A DNA stretch of 64,000 bases from Wyeomyia smithii (GCF_029784165.1 NC_073695.1:91209902-91273901), one strand, 5' to 3'. Counted from the first letter of the stretch, positions 37,280-48,369 are shown. The notes: generated by a model not told the origin, from the sequence alone. Numbers and translations are program-made.

Positions 37280-39926
37280 AACAATTAAAATATTAAATTG
37301 GAATGCTCGCTCATTGAAGGCCAATGAGAATGAGCTTTTTAATTTGTTAACAGTAAATAATGTGCATATTGCAATTATTACTGAAACATTTTTGAAACCT
37401 AACATAAAATTAAAATATGATCCCAATTACGTGGTTCATAGATATGATAGGATTCAGGGTTCCGGCGGTGGAGTTGCAATTGTTATTCATCGCCGAATCA
37501 AACATCGTGCTCTTCCCCATCTTGAGACGAAAGTTATTGAAACTTTGGGAATTGAAGTTCAAACTGAACTTGGGATTTTATTTATTGCCGCAGCATATTT
37601 ACCATTTCAATGCACACGCGAGCTCAAAAATTATTTTAAGGGTGATTTACAAAAACTCACCAGATATCGTTCGAAATTTTTCATAATCGGCGATTTTAAC
37701 GCTAAACATCGTTCATGGAATAATTCTCAAAGTAATTCCAATGGCAAAATTTTATTCAATGATTGTTCTTCAGGATACTATTCTATTTTGTCTCCGAATA
37801 GTCCTACATGCTTTTCTTCTGTAAGAAACCCTTCAACAATTGATTTGGTGCTGACAGATCAAAGTCATCTATGTAGTGATTTGATCACACATGCTGACTT
37901 TGATTCTGACCACCTTCCAATAACTTTTTCTTTATCACATGAATCAGTTTTAAACCCTATGAGCTCTGTTTTCAATTATAACAAGGTTAATTGGGAAAGA
38001 TACAAAACTCATATTGAGAGAAATTTCAATAATGAGCTTGATTTGCAAAACGAAGTGAATATTGATTCCGCTTTGGAAGCATTAAAATGTGCAATTGTTG
38101 ATGCCAGGAATTATTCTGTTCCAAAGGCTCAAGTGAAATTTGATTCATCAATAATTGACGAAAATCTTCAACTTCTAATTTGTTTAAAAAATGTCCGCAG
38201 ATGTCAATATCAACGTTCTCGTGACCCTGTTTTTGAAACTATTTATAAAGATTTACAGAAAGAGATTAAACATAGATTTACTCTTCTGAGAAATCAAAAT
38301 TTTGAGACTAAAGTTGAAAAATTGAAACCATATTCAAAACCATTTTGGAAGCTGTCGAAGATTCTTAAGAAACCTTCAAAGCCTATTCCAGTTTTAAAAG
38401 ATGGTGAACGTTTTCTTGTATCCAATGAACAAAAGGCTCAAAGATTTGCTCAGCAGTTTGAGAGTGTTCATAACTCAAATTTGAATTTTGTGAGTCCAAT
38501 TGAAAATGAAGTCACACGTCAATTTGATTTAATTTCTTCCCAGAATTTTTTACCTGCAGAAATAATTGAAACTAACTTGAATGAGATTAAATCAATTATT
38601 AAAAATTTCAAAAATATGAAAGCACCTGGTGACGATGGAATCTTTAATATACTAATCAAACATCTCCCTGAGAGCACAATGGAATTTTTAGTGAAAATTT
38701 TCAATTGCTGCTTCAAAATTGCATATTTTCCCAAATTATGGAAAAATGCAAAAATTACTCCCATTTTAAAACCGGATAAGAACCCAGCTGAAGTTTCAAG
38801 TTATCGACCAATCAGTTTGCTTTCTTCAATAAGTAAACTGTTTGAGAGAATTATTCTTAACAGAATGATGTCACACATCAACGAAAATTCAATTTTTGCA
38901 AATAAACAGTTTGGATTTCGCCATGGGCATTCCACAACTCATCAATTGCTCAGAGTTACTAATATGATACGAGCTAACAAATCTGAAGGTTATTCCACTG
39001 GAGCTGCTCTTTTAGACATAGAAAAAGCATTCGACAGTGTTTGGCATAAAGGTTTGATTGCGAAATTGCAAACTTTTAATTTTCCAATTTTCCTAATCAA
39101 AATTTTAAAAAATTATCTTACTGATTGAACTCTGCAGGTTGTCTATCAGAATTCCAAATCTGATAGATTTCCTGTCAGAGCAGGTGTACCTCAAGGTTCA
39201 GTCTTGGGTCCAGTCCTGTACAACATATTCACTTCAGATCTTCCTAATTTGCCTCCAGGATGCGCAAAGTCATTGTTCTGCGATGACACAAGCATTTCCG
39301 TAAAAGGAAAAAGTCTTCGTGTTATATGCAGTCGATTGCAGAAAAGTTTAGATATTTTTTCTTCCTACTTGCAAAAGTGGAAAATCTCTCCCAATGCTTC
39401 TAAAACTCAAATGATAATTTTTCCTCATAAGCCTAGGGCTTCTTTCCTCAAGCCAAACAACAATCACGTTGTCAAGATGAATGGGGTTATTTTAAGTTGG
39501 TCTGACAAGGTTAAGTACTTGGGACTAATTTATGATAAAAAACTTATTTTCAAAGAGCACATTGAGAGTATACAAGCCAAGTGCATCAAATATACGAGAT
39601 GTTTATATCCTATCATTAACAGGAATTCTAAACTTTGTTTAAAGAACAAACTTTTGATTTACAAACAAATTTTTAGACCAGCAATGCTTTATGCTGTACC
39701 GATCTGGTCAAGTTGCTGTTCAACAAGGAAGAAAACGCTCCAAAGGATTCAGAATAAAATTCTGAAAATGATTTTGAAGCGTCCTCCTTGGTTTGGTACA
39801 CTCGAATTACATAGACTTACTGGTGTTGAACCATTAGAAGCTATGTCAAATAAAATTATTAACAATTTTCGACAAAAATCGTTGCAATCCTCAATTGTTA
39901 CGATAAGCTCTCTTTATAGCCAATAA
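37266..39926 (+). pseudogene. Jockey ORF2: endonuclease and reverse transcriptase, one nonsense codon
   Basis: The endonuclease spans about residues 1-225 (ILNWNARSL, IITETFL, GGVAIVIHRR, IGDFNAKH, DSDHLPITF with the Asp-His pair). The RT follows: LWKNAKITPILKPDK, SYRPISLLSSISKLFERII, QFGFRHGHSTTHQL, ALLDIEKAFDSVWH, AGVPQGSVLGPVLYNIFTSD and LFCDDTSI (about residue 671), where the usual Ala of F/YADD is Cys. A TGA at 39,126-39,128 interrupts after NYLTD; both sides share the same frame, so this is one substitution. The C-terminal part runs to 39,926. The protein would nick DNA and copy element RNA; as it stands it lacks the active RT box. Confidence 0.88.
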
Positions 39927-40155
39927 GTTAGCAATTAAGTTAGTTGTAAGTTTACTTCCCCTTTTCTGACAAGTAGGTTTAAATCCCTACGAATGATAAG
40001 TCCTAATTGCGAAAGCAAACAAATCCTAACAATTAAAATTACAAATTTCTAACAGTGTTGAGAAGTCACCATTTGCGATTGGACACACATACTCATTATT
40101 TACTAATATTTATCATAAATACTTAAGCTACTAACAAATCCCCCCTAAAAAAAAA

Positions 40156-40470
40156 GGGCGCCTCACGGTACATTCTGAAAAACAATTTTTTTTTTGAAAA
40201 AAAGTTAAAAGGAAAATTAAAAATTGGTTCCTATCTAAAAAGCTCATTTTTAAAAATCTGATTTTTTTTTGTAAAAACTACAAAACATTACCTGAACATT
40301 GGTGACTGTCTGATCATGAAGAAATCAAGAAAACAAAAATTTATAAGTAATTTTTTGTGTAGTTTTTTTCACAGGGTATATTTTACAATAATGGGCAAAA
40401 TAATTATCTACAACTTTATAAAGGCACTATGCTAATCAAACAGACCGTTTTGGCTGTAGAAATATTTTTA
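40156..40470. repeat. Right arm of inverted repeat flanking the Jockey element
   Basis: AGGGCGCCTCACGGTAC directly follows the A-run, and CACAGGGTATATTTTAC with ATTATCTACAACTTT lies at about 40,370-40,420; both match the complement of 35,573-35,622. The intervening 200 bp is A/T-rich. Confidence 0.45.
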
Positions 40471-41085
40471 ATTTTTAACCACACTTTAATCATTCAGAGT
40501 ACTCATCATCAATATCATCATTTGTAATCATCAATACCAACATATTATTTTTTTTAAATAGCTTCTCAAAAATGAGTCGTGTTTCATAACATTGAACCAA
40601 TTGCACAAAATGGCATCTTTTGCTTATAGAAACGTCTATGCAAATTTCAGTGGTCCAGCGGACCCGGGAGTTCTATTGAGGGTCTGCGATCGATGAAAAG
40701 TGTCACAGTCTGCTTGGGAACGTAACGTCAAACGTCGTTACACTGAACGGAATCGTCGAGCCTTTGTTAGGTGATTTATTATTCAGAAGTATCAGACGGG
40801 TGAAATTCCGAAAATCATAAGAAGTTTTCGATGCACTGATAATGTACGTTAAATGATATGATTCACTATGCACAGACACACTGGTTAAACAAATATTATC
40901 AATGAAAGATTTTGCATTTATATTTTGAGTGATATTTGTCGATAATTTATAGCATGAATTCAAGTGCATATGTGAAAGAAAATCATGGTTGCCCCATTAG
41001 GGAAATTATATGCAAACATGAACTGTTTTACGATTCAGGTCTACCCCGTTTCACTTTCGATGTGCTCATTCATAATCTTACTTAT
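40471..41085. other. Non-genic stretch
   Basis: No gene recognised. It contains ATCATC-rich low-complexity sequence near 40,500-40,540. ORFs at 40,703-40,969 (minus) and 40,936-41,121 (plus) overlap on opposite strands without domain content. Confidence 0.45.
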
Positions 41086-41870
41086 TTTACGGCGACAGGC
41101 CCGTTATCGATCCAATGCTGAATCCAGAATACGTCGCCATGTCACTCGGTCTTGGGCTGCTATCCCCCCATAACCCCTAACACCTATTTCGCGGACATCC
41201 TCGTCGACAGCACACATCCAATGATTGCGGGACCTACCTCGAAGTCGACGGCCTCTATCGGGATTTCCGCTAAATATACTGCCGTTCTAAGTATAGTTGT
41301 CTCAGCGTGCATATGGTTTGTGAAGAACGTGGGACAACTATGATTGGAACGGCAGTATAGGTTTCGCTGGTCGTTCTTCCGGCATTCTAGCTACATGTCC
41401 TGCCCACTGCAACCTGCCGTGTTTTATGCGCTTGACTATATCCGCTGATTTGTACACCTGGTTCACTTCATGGTTCATGCGTCTGCGCCAAACACCATTT
41501 CCTAGTTTGCCGCCAAGGATTGAACGCAAAACCCTACGATCAAAAACACCAAGAGCTCGCCGATCGGCCTCTTTCAACGTCCATGCTTTATGACCGTAGA
41601 GGGCCACGGGAAGAATTAGTGTTTTGTAGAGTGCAAGTTTAGTACGGGTTTGCAGACTACGGGACCTCAGCTGGTTACGCAATCCGTAGAAGGCCCTGTT
41701 TGCAGCTGCTATCCGCCTTTTATCTTACGGCTAACCTCGTTGTCACATGTCACTAATGTACCCAGATAAATAAATTCGTCGACTACTTCAAAAGTTTCCC
41801 CATCTAACACCACCTCAGCACCATCGGACTACCACGCTCTCTACCAGCCACCATGAAGGTTTCGTTTTGA
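41086..41870 (-). pseudogene. RTE-type reverse transcriptase C-terminal fragment
   Basis: In minus orientation: DGETFEVVDEFIYLGTLVT (about 41,800-41,750), a frameshift, then an open 114-codon frame (41,338-41,682) with LALYKTLILPVALYGHKAW, GVWRRRMNHE and GRLQWAGHVARM, and beyond its stop GRSRNHWMCAVDEDVREIG with AQDRVTWRRILDSA (about 41,245-41,110). These are the thumb and C-terminal tail of an RTE-type RT. The catalytic part and endonuclease are absent. The family matches the fragments at 42.8-43.7 and 52.8-58.0 kb but lies in the opposite orientation. Confidence 0.8.
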
Positions 41871-42139
41871 CAAAAGAGTTTCGAAAAAATCTGATTTATC
41901 TGATTCTAGAAATATATTGCTTAAAAGTTTTGAGTGCGATACGTCTCGACGTTAAGTGATTGTATATTTTTCCTTCTGAAAAAAAAAACTTTTTCTTATT
42001 TGTTTGAACTGCGCAAGCAAAGGATGATAAGCAGTTTTAAAATGACAATAGTTACAGCGCTAAAGTTAAACAATAATTATACAGTTATGGACCATCAATT
42101 TGGTTAAGTATAGTCTGCTTTTTTCTTTTGGCTGTTGTA
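41871..42139. other. Short non-genic stretch before MITE copy 2
   Basis: No gene or recognisable repeat. Confidence 0.4.
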
Positions 42140-42283
42140 ATAGACCATTTTACGAGACGTTTCTGAACTCAATTCATGAATGAAATTTTGACAGGAAGCT
42201 CGGAACCGCTGACATAACGCACGTAAAAGCAACATCATCATCAGCAGGATCCGTGACACCTGTCAGCTCGTAAAATGTTCTAT
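42140..42283. mobile_element. 144-bp MITE, copy 2
   Basis: Same element and orientation as 17,658-17,801: ATAGACCATTTTACGAGACG at the start, GTGACACCTGTCAGCTCG before the terminal TAAAATGTTCTAT. The right terminal repeat has one mismatch (GTTCTAT for GGTCTAT). Confidence 0.85.
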
Positions 42284-42780
42284 AGATGTAGTGTTACCAC
42301 AGATAAACAGATGTACCATGGAATTAATTTTCGTGGATCAAAATAACGGTCAATTCAAATGAACATCAGTTTTGCGGAATATTCCCGTTTCACCGGTGGT
42401 GGTGCTGATGTGCTTTATCCCTTCGAACTCAGTTGATCAGTTGTCGTGCACTGTGCTGCCAAAACAGCAGTAAAGCGGAAAATTTGTGTTTTGCGAATTG
42501 TGTCCGGTAGGTGTCTCACAAGTTAGTAGGAACCATAATATTCTAAGAATTTTATACGGAGTGGTACGTCTGTTTGTCTGTGCTGCTACTAGATCATGAT
42601 TCTCAAAGCAGTTTTCAAGTCTGGTGATCAACATGATTTAATAGGTACACTAGCGACATTACTTATCTAGGGACTAAATAATCTAATGCTTTATCCGAAA
42701 AAACTTTCCAGATTACCTTAGTGTGGGTCTTTTTTTATTGTTCAATTCCAGGCAATGGGAACGCGAACACTTTGTCTTAG
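42284..42780. other. Non-genic stretch
   Basis: No gene recognised; the 65-codon minus frame at 42,437-42,634 has no support. TGGGTCTTTTTTTATTG and GGCAATGG near 42,725-42,760 hint at a decayed RNase H fragment of an I-type element (VWVxxHCxIPGNxxAD pattern), too short to call. Confidence 0.35.
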
Positions 42781-42839
42781 GTGGACGCAACAAACGATGA
42801 TGTTTACGATAGACCAATTGCCCACAATTAATTTTTGAA

Positions 42840-43745
42840 ATTTTCACGTCAGAGTAAATTTGTCAACTGGCAGAACTTATGAGATAAGGGAGAATTGGTA
42901 AGGTGGCTACAACGCATCATCCTCAAGGGTTTCCACCAAATCATGGCTTCGGGGATTGGATGCAGGACGGGATTATTTTTTGGAAAGCTGCATTCTTTTC
43001 GACTTATTGTGGCTCCGCAAGTTCGACATTGTAGCGCTGCGATAAGTATGCTGGAAGAGAGTATCTGTACATACATACAAAACTCCTGATTGGTTGGTGG
43101 CCAATCGACTTCAAAATGTGCAAGCTGAGGATCAGAGAACGTTTCATCAACACAAGCATTGTTAACGTGCACAGTCCTCACCTTGGAAATAACGATGACG
43201 ATAAGGACGCCTCTTACGCGCAGCTGGAGCGTGTATACGATAGTTGCTCAAAAAATGACATCATAATAGTTATCGGAGATTTTAACGGGAGGGGAATGGA
43301 GACCGGCTATTGGAAATATTAGTGCACAGCGGCTCAGGAACAAAAGCGGATTTCGACTCATTGACATCGCTGCCTCCAAGAACATGGCCATTCGTAGTAA
43401 CTACTTCCAGCATAGCCTCTCATATAGGTACACCTGGAGATCACCGCAACAGGTTGAAATACAAATCGATCACGTTTTGTTTTCTAGCATATTATCGACG
43501 TCCGAACCTATCGTGGCGCAAGCGTCGATTCTGACCACCATCTCTTGATGGTAAAAATGCGTCAAAGACTTTCGGCTGTTAACCCACCTTTCCCCACCAC
43601 GGTATGATCTGGAGCGACTTAAACTCCCTGAAGTCACTAATGAGTCCGCGCAAAGCCTTGACGCAGCGTCGCCGAACGAGGGAGAGCTTACCGAAGCCTT
43701 TCTGGAGGACTGTTGGAGTACTGTGAAACCAGACATTAATAACGG
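42840..43745 (+). pseudogene. RTE-type endonuclease fragment
   Basis: Open pieces in shifting frames read ERFINTSIVNVHSPHLG, YAQLERVYDSCSKND and IVIGDFNGRG (43,128-43,300), then ETGYWKY, FRLIDIAASKNMAI, FQHSLSYRYTWRSPQQ, and a late segment YDLERLKLPEVTNESAQSL with GELTEAFLEDCWST (to about 43,730). IGDFN is the endonuclease catalytic motif. Several frameshifts and stops are present and the RT part is missing. The same segment, differently damaged, lies at 52,855-53,310. Confidence 0.7.
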
Positions 43746-45092
43746 AGCGGAAAATCAAGTTTTTTGATTAAAATAGATTGTATATAGTAAAAGTAACTGC
43801 TAGAAAGTTAGAATAGTATAAAAACAGGGTAACTAATAGCAGTTTTTCCGGTCATTAGGCAAAATGCTCGTGGAAATTTCGATTTTACTACCATTACCCA
43901 TTATATCAAATTCTGTTATCATACACTTGAATGATTAAAAATGTGTTTTTTAAAGCATATTATAACAAAATTTGTTGTTCAATCAACAAAATATTGTACA
44001 TTGTATCTAATTCTGATCTTTTTCTGCCAAAAACCTTACAGAAGTTGCTATAAACTATAATAATCAGTAAGTTGTTCTGATAGCAAGTTTGATATTTCAA
44101 CTATTAACGAGACCAAGTTTAGAACACAAGCTGATACAAAAAATTCGTAACAAAATATTAAGATTTGTTATAATCCTGATATTTTTGACTGATCGGGTTC
44201 CCAGCAGTTAGGCCTCATTCTTATTTTCGAGTTTCGTATTTTGCAAAAAGGTTTAGCATTGCTCCCCTTTAAGCCTATAAAAACACTATAAACATAATTG
44301 TTCGCAAACAAATCGTTCGATTTCGGAAACAAGTTGGGAAAGAAAAACAAACCCCGTAAAGCCACCCGGAAATGTGCTAACAAAGCAATTGCGGAACAAA
44401 CAGTTATGTATGAAAAAATCAGCGTATACTGATAAGCTTCAATTGATCTAATGATAATTACGCTGCAACGCATTTCATTTAGCACGAATAAGATTCAACA
44501 CTCAATAAGCAAACACTATGTTGCATTATAAACCCTCGTTCTACCCCACCCCATTCATTGATGTTTTCCGCTGTAGCAGACGTGAACCAGCTACCACGTA
44601 GTGAACGATTTCACCGTATAAAATTACCTAATTATGCAAACGTTGTTGTTCCGAATCTAACTTTAAAAGGCACATCAAGACGCGATCGTGAGATTACATC
44701 GTCGATTTAACATCGCCTGCTAAAAGTACAATGGCTAAAGGCGTGACTAAGCGGCGCAGCTGAAAGTTCTAGCTGCGCAAAAAAAAAGTTGCATCTAACT
44801 GATCGTCCGCACAATTACGGCAACATCCCTGGCATATCTCGGCAATGGGATCTAGAGTAGCGGCGGTGGCACGTGGATGTTCGATCAAATTGCCTGGTCT
44901 AACTGCTGACCAGTGAAACAAGTTGCTCGAATAAACATTAGGTAGAGCTGCCCGTTTTGTGTAGCACCGCAGACGCAGGAAAAGTTTTTTTCCCTCGGGC
45001 TGCTAGCTCTCAATTGTATTCTGATTATAGTTGTTATTCTTAGCGACGACAATCGGTGTTAATTGTCTCATTTCGGTGCGATTTTTTGCAGC
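43746..45092. other. Intergenic region upstream of the secreted-protein gene
   Basis: No gene or mobile element recognised. It lies upstream of the TATA box at 45,093 and may hold its regulatory region. The minus-strand ORF 44,168-44,485 has no recognisable features. Confidence 0.45.
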
Positions 45093-45130
45093 TATAAAAC
45101 TGTTCGTATGCGGCTACCGGATCGTCAGTA
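45093..45130 (+). promoter_or_regulatory. TATA box and initiator of the small secreted-protein gene
   Basis: TATAAAA at 45,093-45,099 and TCAGTA at 45,125-45,130 are spaced as in an insect core promoter. A start at 45,127 would give a 59-nt 5' UTR to the ATG at 45,186. Confidence 0.75.
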
Positions 45131-45185
45131 CTGTTTGCAAACTTAACAACAAATCAACAAAGATTTGAGAAATTAGTTTTTCATA

Positions 45186-45458
45186 ATGAAACTCACTCTA
45201 GTGCTTTTGTTTGTTGGCCTGATTTGTGCTGTGTACGCTCAGGATGCCACCAAGGACGCCAAGGATGCAGCTGATAAGGCAAAGACTGAAGCACCCGATG
45301 CGTCCAAGCTAGGAAAGGATGCCACCACAACGCCGGATCCCAAGGACGCTTCCAAAAAGCTAGATGACGCATCCGGCAAAGCAAAAGATGTCGCCGCCAA
45401 GGCCAAGGACGATCTCGCTGGAGCCGGTAAGAAGCTTCAAGATAGTTTTAAACTGTGA
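45186..45458 (+). CDS. Small secreted Ala/Lys/Asp-rich protein
   Basis: The 90-codon single-exon gene has a clear signal peptide (MKLTLVLLFVGLICAVYAQ, cleavage probably after the YA). The mature part of about 71 residues has almost no hydrophobic core and is made of Lys-Asp-Ala repeats (ATKDAKDAADKAKTEA, GKAKDVAAKAKDDLAGAGKK) that can form amphipathic helices, similar in composition to LEA-like proteins. No cysteine is present after the signal. Its own TATA/initiator lies 60-90 bp upstream and AATAAA is at 45,526-45,531, so it is a complete transcription unit about 110 bp upstream of the next TATA box. I do not recognise the family; a haemolymph or secretory peptide is plausible. Confidence 0.8.
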   Translation: MKLTLVLLFVGLICAVYAQDATKDAKDAADKAKTEAPDASKLGKDATTTPDPKDASKKLDDASGKAKDVAAKAKDDLAGAGKKLQDSFKL

Positions 45459-45525
45459 AAATAGAATGACTCTGAGTCAATGAAGACGAAAAAGTGAGGG
45501 CAATGATTTTGTGACCAGCGATAGC

Positions 45526-45531
45526 AATAAA
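45526..45531 (+). terminator. Poly(A) signal of the small secreted-protein gene
   Basis: AATAAA is 68 nt after the stop codon, the first such signal downstream. Confidence 0.7.
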
Positions 45532-45654
45532 AGGCAACAATCAGTGAAACAACAGTTGTTTGACAATTTCCAAAAATCCGAAAGCAGCCCAAAATAAAGT
45601 TGATAAAAACGTGAGTTGCGGTTACAACGCGTCTGCGGTTGCTTGCTTATGTGC

Positions 45655-45684
45655 TATATAAGCGAACGCACCAAACCGTCAGTT
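45655..45684 (+). promoter_or_regulatory. TATA box and initiator of the prophenoloxidase gene
   Basis: TATATAAG at 45,655-45,662 and TCAGTT at 45,679-45,684 are followed by a 5' UTR of about 64 nt up to the ATG at 45,745 (ACCATGG context). Confidence 0.85.
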
Positions 45685-45744
45685 AGTATCAAACTTCTGC
45701 TCTAGTAAGTGCGTAATTAGTTCTCCCAATCAGCCCAACCTACC

Positions 45745-47993
45745 ATGGCGGACCCGAATAATCTTCTAACGCTCCTCCAGCGGCCTTTGGAGCCAACATT
45801 TTTACCGAAAAATGAAGGAACAACAGTCATTGATCTTCCCGACGAGTATCTTACCGATCGCTATCGTCCTATTGGGGCTGAATTGCAGTCACGTTTTTCG
45901 GGAGACGCTGACCAGAGGATTCCCATTCGCAATGTTGCTCCCCCGGATCTGTCATTCGCAAATGGGATCGAACGCCGAGGTGCTTTTTCGTTGTTTGTAC
46001 CGAAGCATCGCGAAGCAGCTGCAGCTTTGATCACTTTGTTCCTAAACCAACCGGACGTGCCCTCTTTGATGAGCGTTGCCACCTACAGTCGCGATCGTTT
46101 AAATCCGGTACTGTTTCAGTATGGCCTGGCCGTGGCCATTCAGCATCGACCAGATACGAAGAATGTCAACATCCCATCGGTTATTTCTCTATTCCCGGAT
46201 CAGTTTGTAGATCCTGCTGTGTTTCCGAAGCTACGTGAGGAAGGTTCTGTTGTTCAGCAAGCAAACAGGGTAAGATATTTTGACAGCATTTTGACAAATT
46301 ACTAGCATAACAAATTGATTCACAGATGGTTATTGATATTCCACCAAATTATACCGCATCCGACCGGGAAGAGGAACAGCGTCTGTCCTACTTTAGAGAA
46401 GATATCGGTGTCAACCTGCACCACTGGCACTGGCATCTGGTTTACCCTGGTGAAGGTCCAGACGTAGTAGTGCGAAAGGATCGCCGCGGAGAACTCTTCT
46501 ACTACATGCATAGTCAGCTAATTGCACGTTACAATATCGAACGCTTTTGTAATCAACTGGCTAGTGTAAAGCATTTAAATAACTACCGTGAACCAATACC
46601 TCAAGCCTACTTCCCTAAAATGATTCGAAGCTCCAATAACCGTTCGTACCCTGGGAGACACGCCAATATCGCACTCCAGGATGTAAACCGCATCGATAAC
46701 AACACAGTCGTTCAGGTTAACGATTTGGAACGTTGGCGCGATCGAATTTTGGAAGCGATCGACCAAGGATTCGTGATCGATCGCAGTGGAAAACAAATTA
46801 TACTCGATGATGTTAGAGGGATCGACATTCTCGGTAATATCGTGGAAGCTTCCGATTTAACTCCAAACAAACAATTATACGGAAGCTTACACAATATGGG
46901 TCATAATGTAATTGCATACATTCATGATCCGGATTATCGCTACCTCGAGGATTACGGTGTTATGGGTGACGTAACAACGGCTATGCGCGATCCTATATTC
47001 TATCGCTGGCATGGCATGATAGATGAAATTTTCCGAAAACATAAAAATCAACTAACCCCATACACTAGCGCTCAGTTGGCATTTCCTGGAATTACGGTTA
47101 ACTCCGTGGGAGTTCAGGCGAATAGTGCGAAAGCTCCACCCAATAACTTGGTGACCTATTGGCAACGAACGCAAGTTGACCGCATCCGGGTTGGACTTTG
47201 GTCCTTCGGGTAATGTATTTGCATCTTTTACCCATCTACAGCATGCTCCTTTTTCGTTCCGCGTTGAGGTCAACAATGATACTGGGGCGGTACGTCGCGG
47301 TACATTACGAATCTGGATCGCACCGAAAGTAGATGAGCGAAGTACTGCTCTACCGTTCCGCGAACAACGATTGTATTTCGTGGAAATGGATACTTCAACT
47401 GTTACATGTAGGTTTATCGATAACGAGCAATTTAAATATATCGAGAGCTAACTATTTCGTCCTTTCAGTGAATCCTGGTGTCAACACTATTGTGCGACGA
47501 TCGAATCAATCCAGCGTTACAATTCCATACGAACGTACTTTCCGTGCCGTCGGTTCAAGTGCAATGCCCAGTGATCCGAAGGCGTTGGCTCAGTTCCGCT
47601 TCTGTGGATGTGGTTGGCCTGAACATATGCTTATACCTAAAGGAACCGCTGCAGGCACCCAGTTTGATATTTTTGCTATGGTGTCAGATTATACCAATGA
47701 TGCTGTTAATCAGCCAACCGAGCAGTAAGTATTAAAATATATTTCGGGTGAAACCAACGATTAGAATGAATGGATAACGTTGGGATTTCAGAGAGGGGCC
47801 ATGTGATGATGCTCACTCGTTCTGTGGCCTTCGGGATAAACTATATCCGGACAGACGAGCCATGGGATACCCCTTCGACAGATCGACCCCAGATACAATC
47901 AAAACCTTGCAGGACTTCATCAATCCGAATTCCAACATGCGTGCGGGAACCTTTCAAGTGAAGTTTAAAAACACAGTCATCGCTCGTACATGA
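45745..47993 (+). CDS. PPO: Prophenoloxidase, four exons, frame broken in exon 2
   Basis: Exons are 45,745-46,269, 46,326-47,407, 47,469-47,724 and 47,792-47,993 with GT-AG introns of 56, 61 and 67 bp. Prophenoloxidase is the copper zymogen of haemolymph melanisation: it hydroxylates monophenols and oxidises diphenols. No signal peptide is seen, as usual for insect PPOs. Seen: activation site SRF (Arg50-Phe51), CuA histidines in HHWHWHLVYP (207, 211) and YYMHSQ (237), CuB histidines in LHNMGHN (364, 368) and RWHGM (404), the thioester-like GCGWP, and a C-terminal FCGLRDKLYPDRR. After residue 460 the frame is lost: CAAGTTGACCGC lacks one copy of a TTGAC pair that the expected VDLTASGLDFG would need, so the product would stop at 47,213 after 470 residues. 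The downstream frame is otherwise clean to the stop at 47,991. With five bases added the coding length gives about 689 residues, normal for the family. It is either a recent pseudogene or an assembly error. Confidence 0.95.
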
Positions 47994-48031
47994 GTTTTTT
48001 GTAGTTCTTTCCGATAGTTTGCTCATAAAAA

Positions 48032-48047
48032 AATAAAGACTTTTATT
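48032..48047. terminator. Convergent poly(A) signals
   Basis: AATAAA at 48,032-48,037 (plus) serves prophenoloxidase. TTTATT at 48,042-48,047 is AATAAA on the minus strand and serves the convergent gene. The signals are 4 bp apart, so the two mRNAs should overlap at their 3' ends. Confidence 0.8.
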
Positions 48048-48063
48048 AACATGAGATTGGTCT

Positions 48064-48369
48064 TTATGTATTACTGTAGGAAATCTCGTCGTACACTCTC
48101 AGCACAGCATCGACATCGAACGTAATTTCCCAGCGATTGTCAGTAGGAAGCCAACTCCGAAACGACGGCTTCAGCAGAAAATGTGCCCTTTCCGGTTCGT
48201 CTCTGTGCACGGCTGCTTTTACTACCTTATTCAGCGTGTCCACTACAATGTTCAGTGATTGACCAGGACGATAGTGGTTGCTTGTATCAGTGTAGGCAGT
48301 GCCCAGCGCCTTCCGGGCTGGAATCACCAGAGTCAACCAGAGAAGAGCGATAAAACGCAAAACACCCAT
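48064..48369 (-). CDS. Small secreted protein, convergent with prophenoloxidase
   Basis: The single-exon frame has 101 codons. The first 23 residues form a signal peptide (MGVLRFIALLWLTLVIPARK, cleavage probably near ALG). The mature part, about 78 residues, has no cysteine and contains YRPGQSLNIVVDTLNKVVKA, then LLKPSFRSWLPTDNRWEITF and a C-terminal VDAVLRVYDE; it is balanced between helix and strand and does not match a family I know. A TCAGTT initiator-like site (48,395-48,390) lies 21 nt upstream of the ATG without an obvious TATA box, and AATAAA follows 17 nt after the stop. Position, signal peptide and poly(A) signal make it a likely real host gene. Confidence 0.7.
   Translation of the reverse strand: MGVLRFIALLWLTLVIPARKALGTAYTDTSNHYRPGQSLNIVVDTLNKVVKAAVHRDEPERAHFLLKPSFRSWLPTDNRWEITFDVDAVLRVYDEISYSNT

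Larger units (their letters stand above)
35790..40155 (+). mobile_element. Jockey-type (Juan-like) non-LTR retrotransposon, nearly intact
   Basis: It has a short 5' UTR, ORF1 with zinc knuckles, overlapping ORF2 with endonuclease and RT, a short 3' UTR and an A9 tail (40,147-40,155). The 5' end is estimated. One frameshift in ORF1 and one nonsense codon in ORF2 are the only breaks found. The Jockey call rests on the knuckle arrangement, the ORF overlap and the poly(A) end; Juan-like is an inference. No target duplication could be assigned. Confidence 0.85.
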
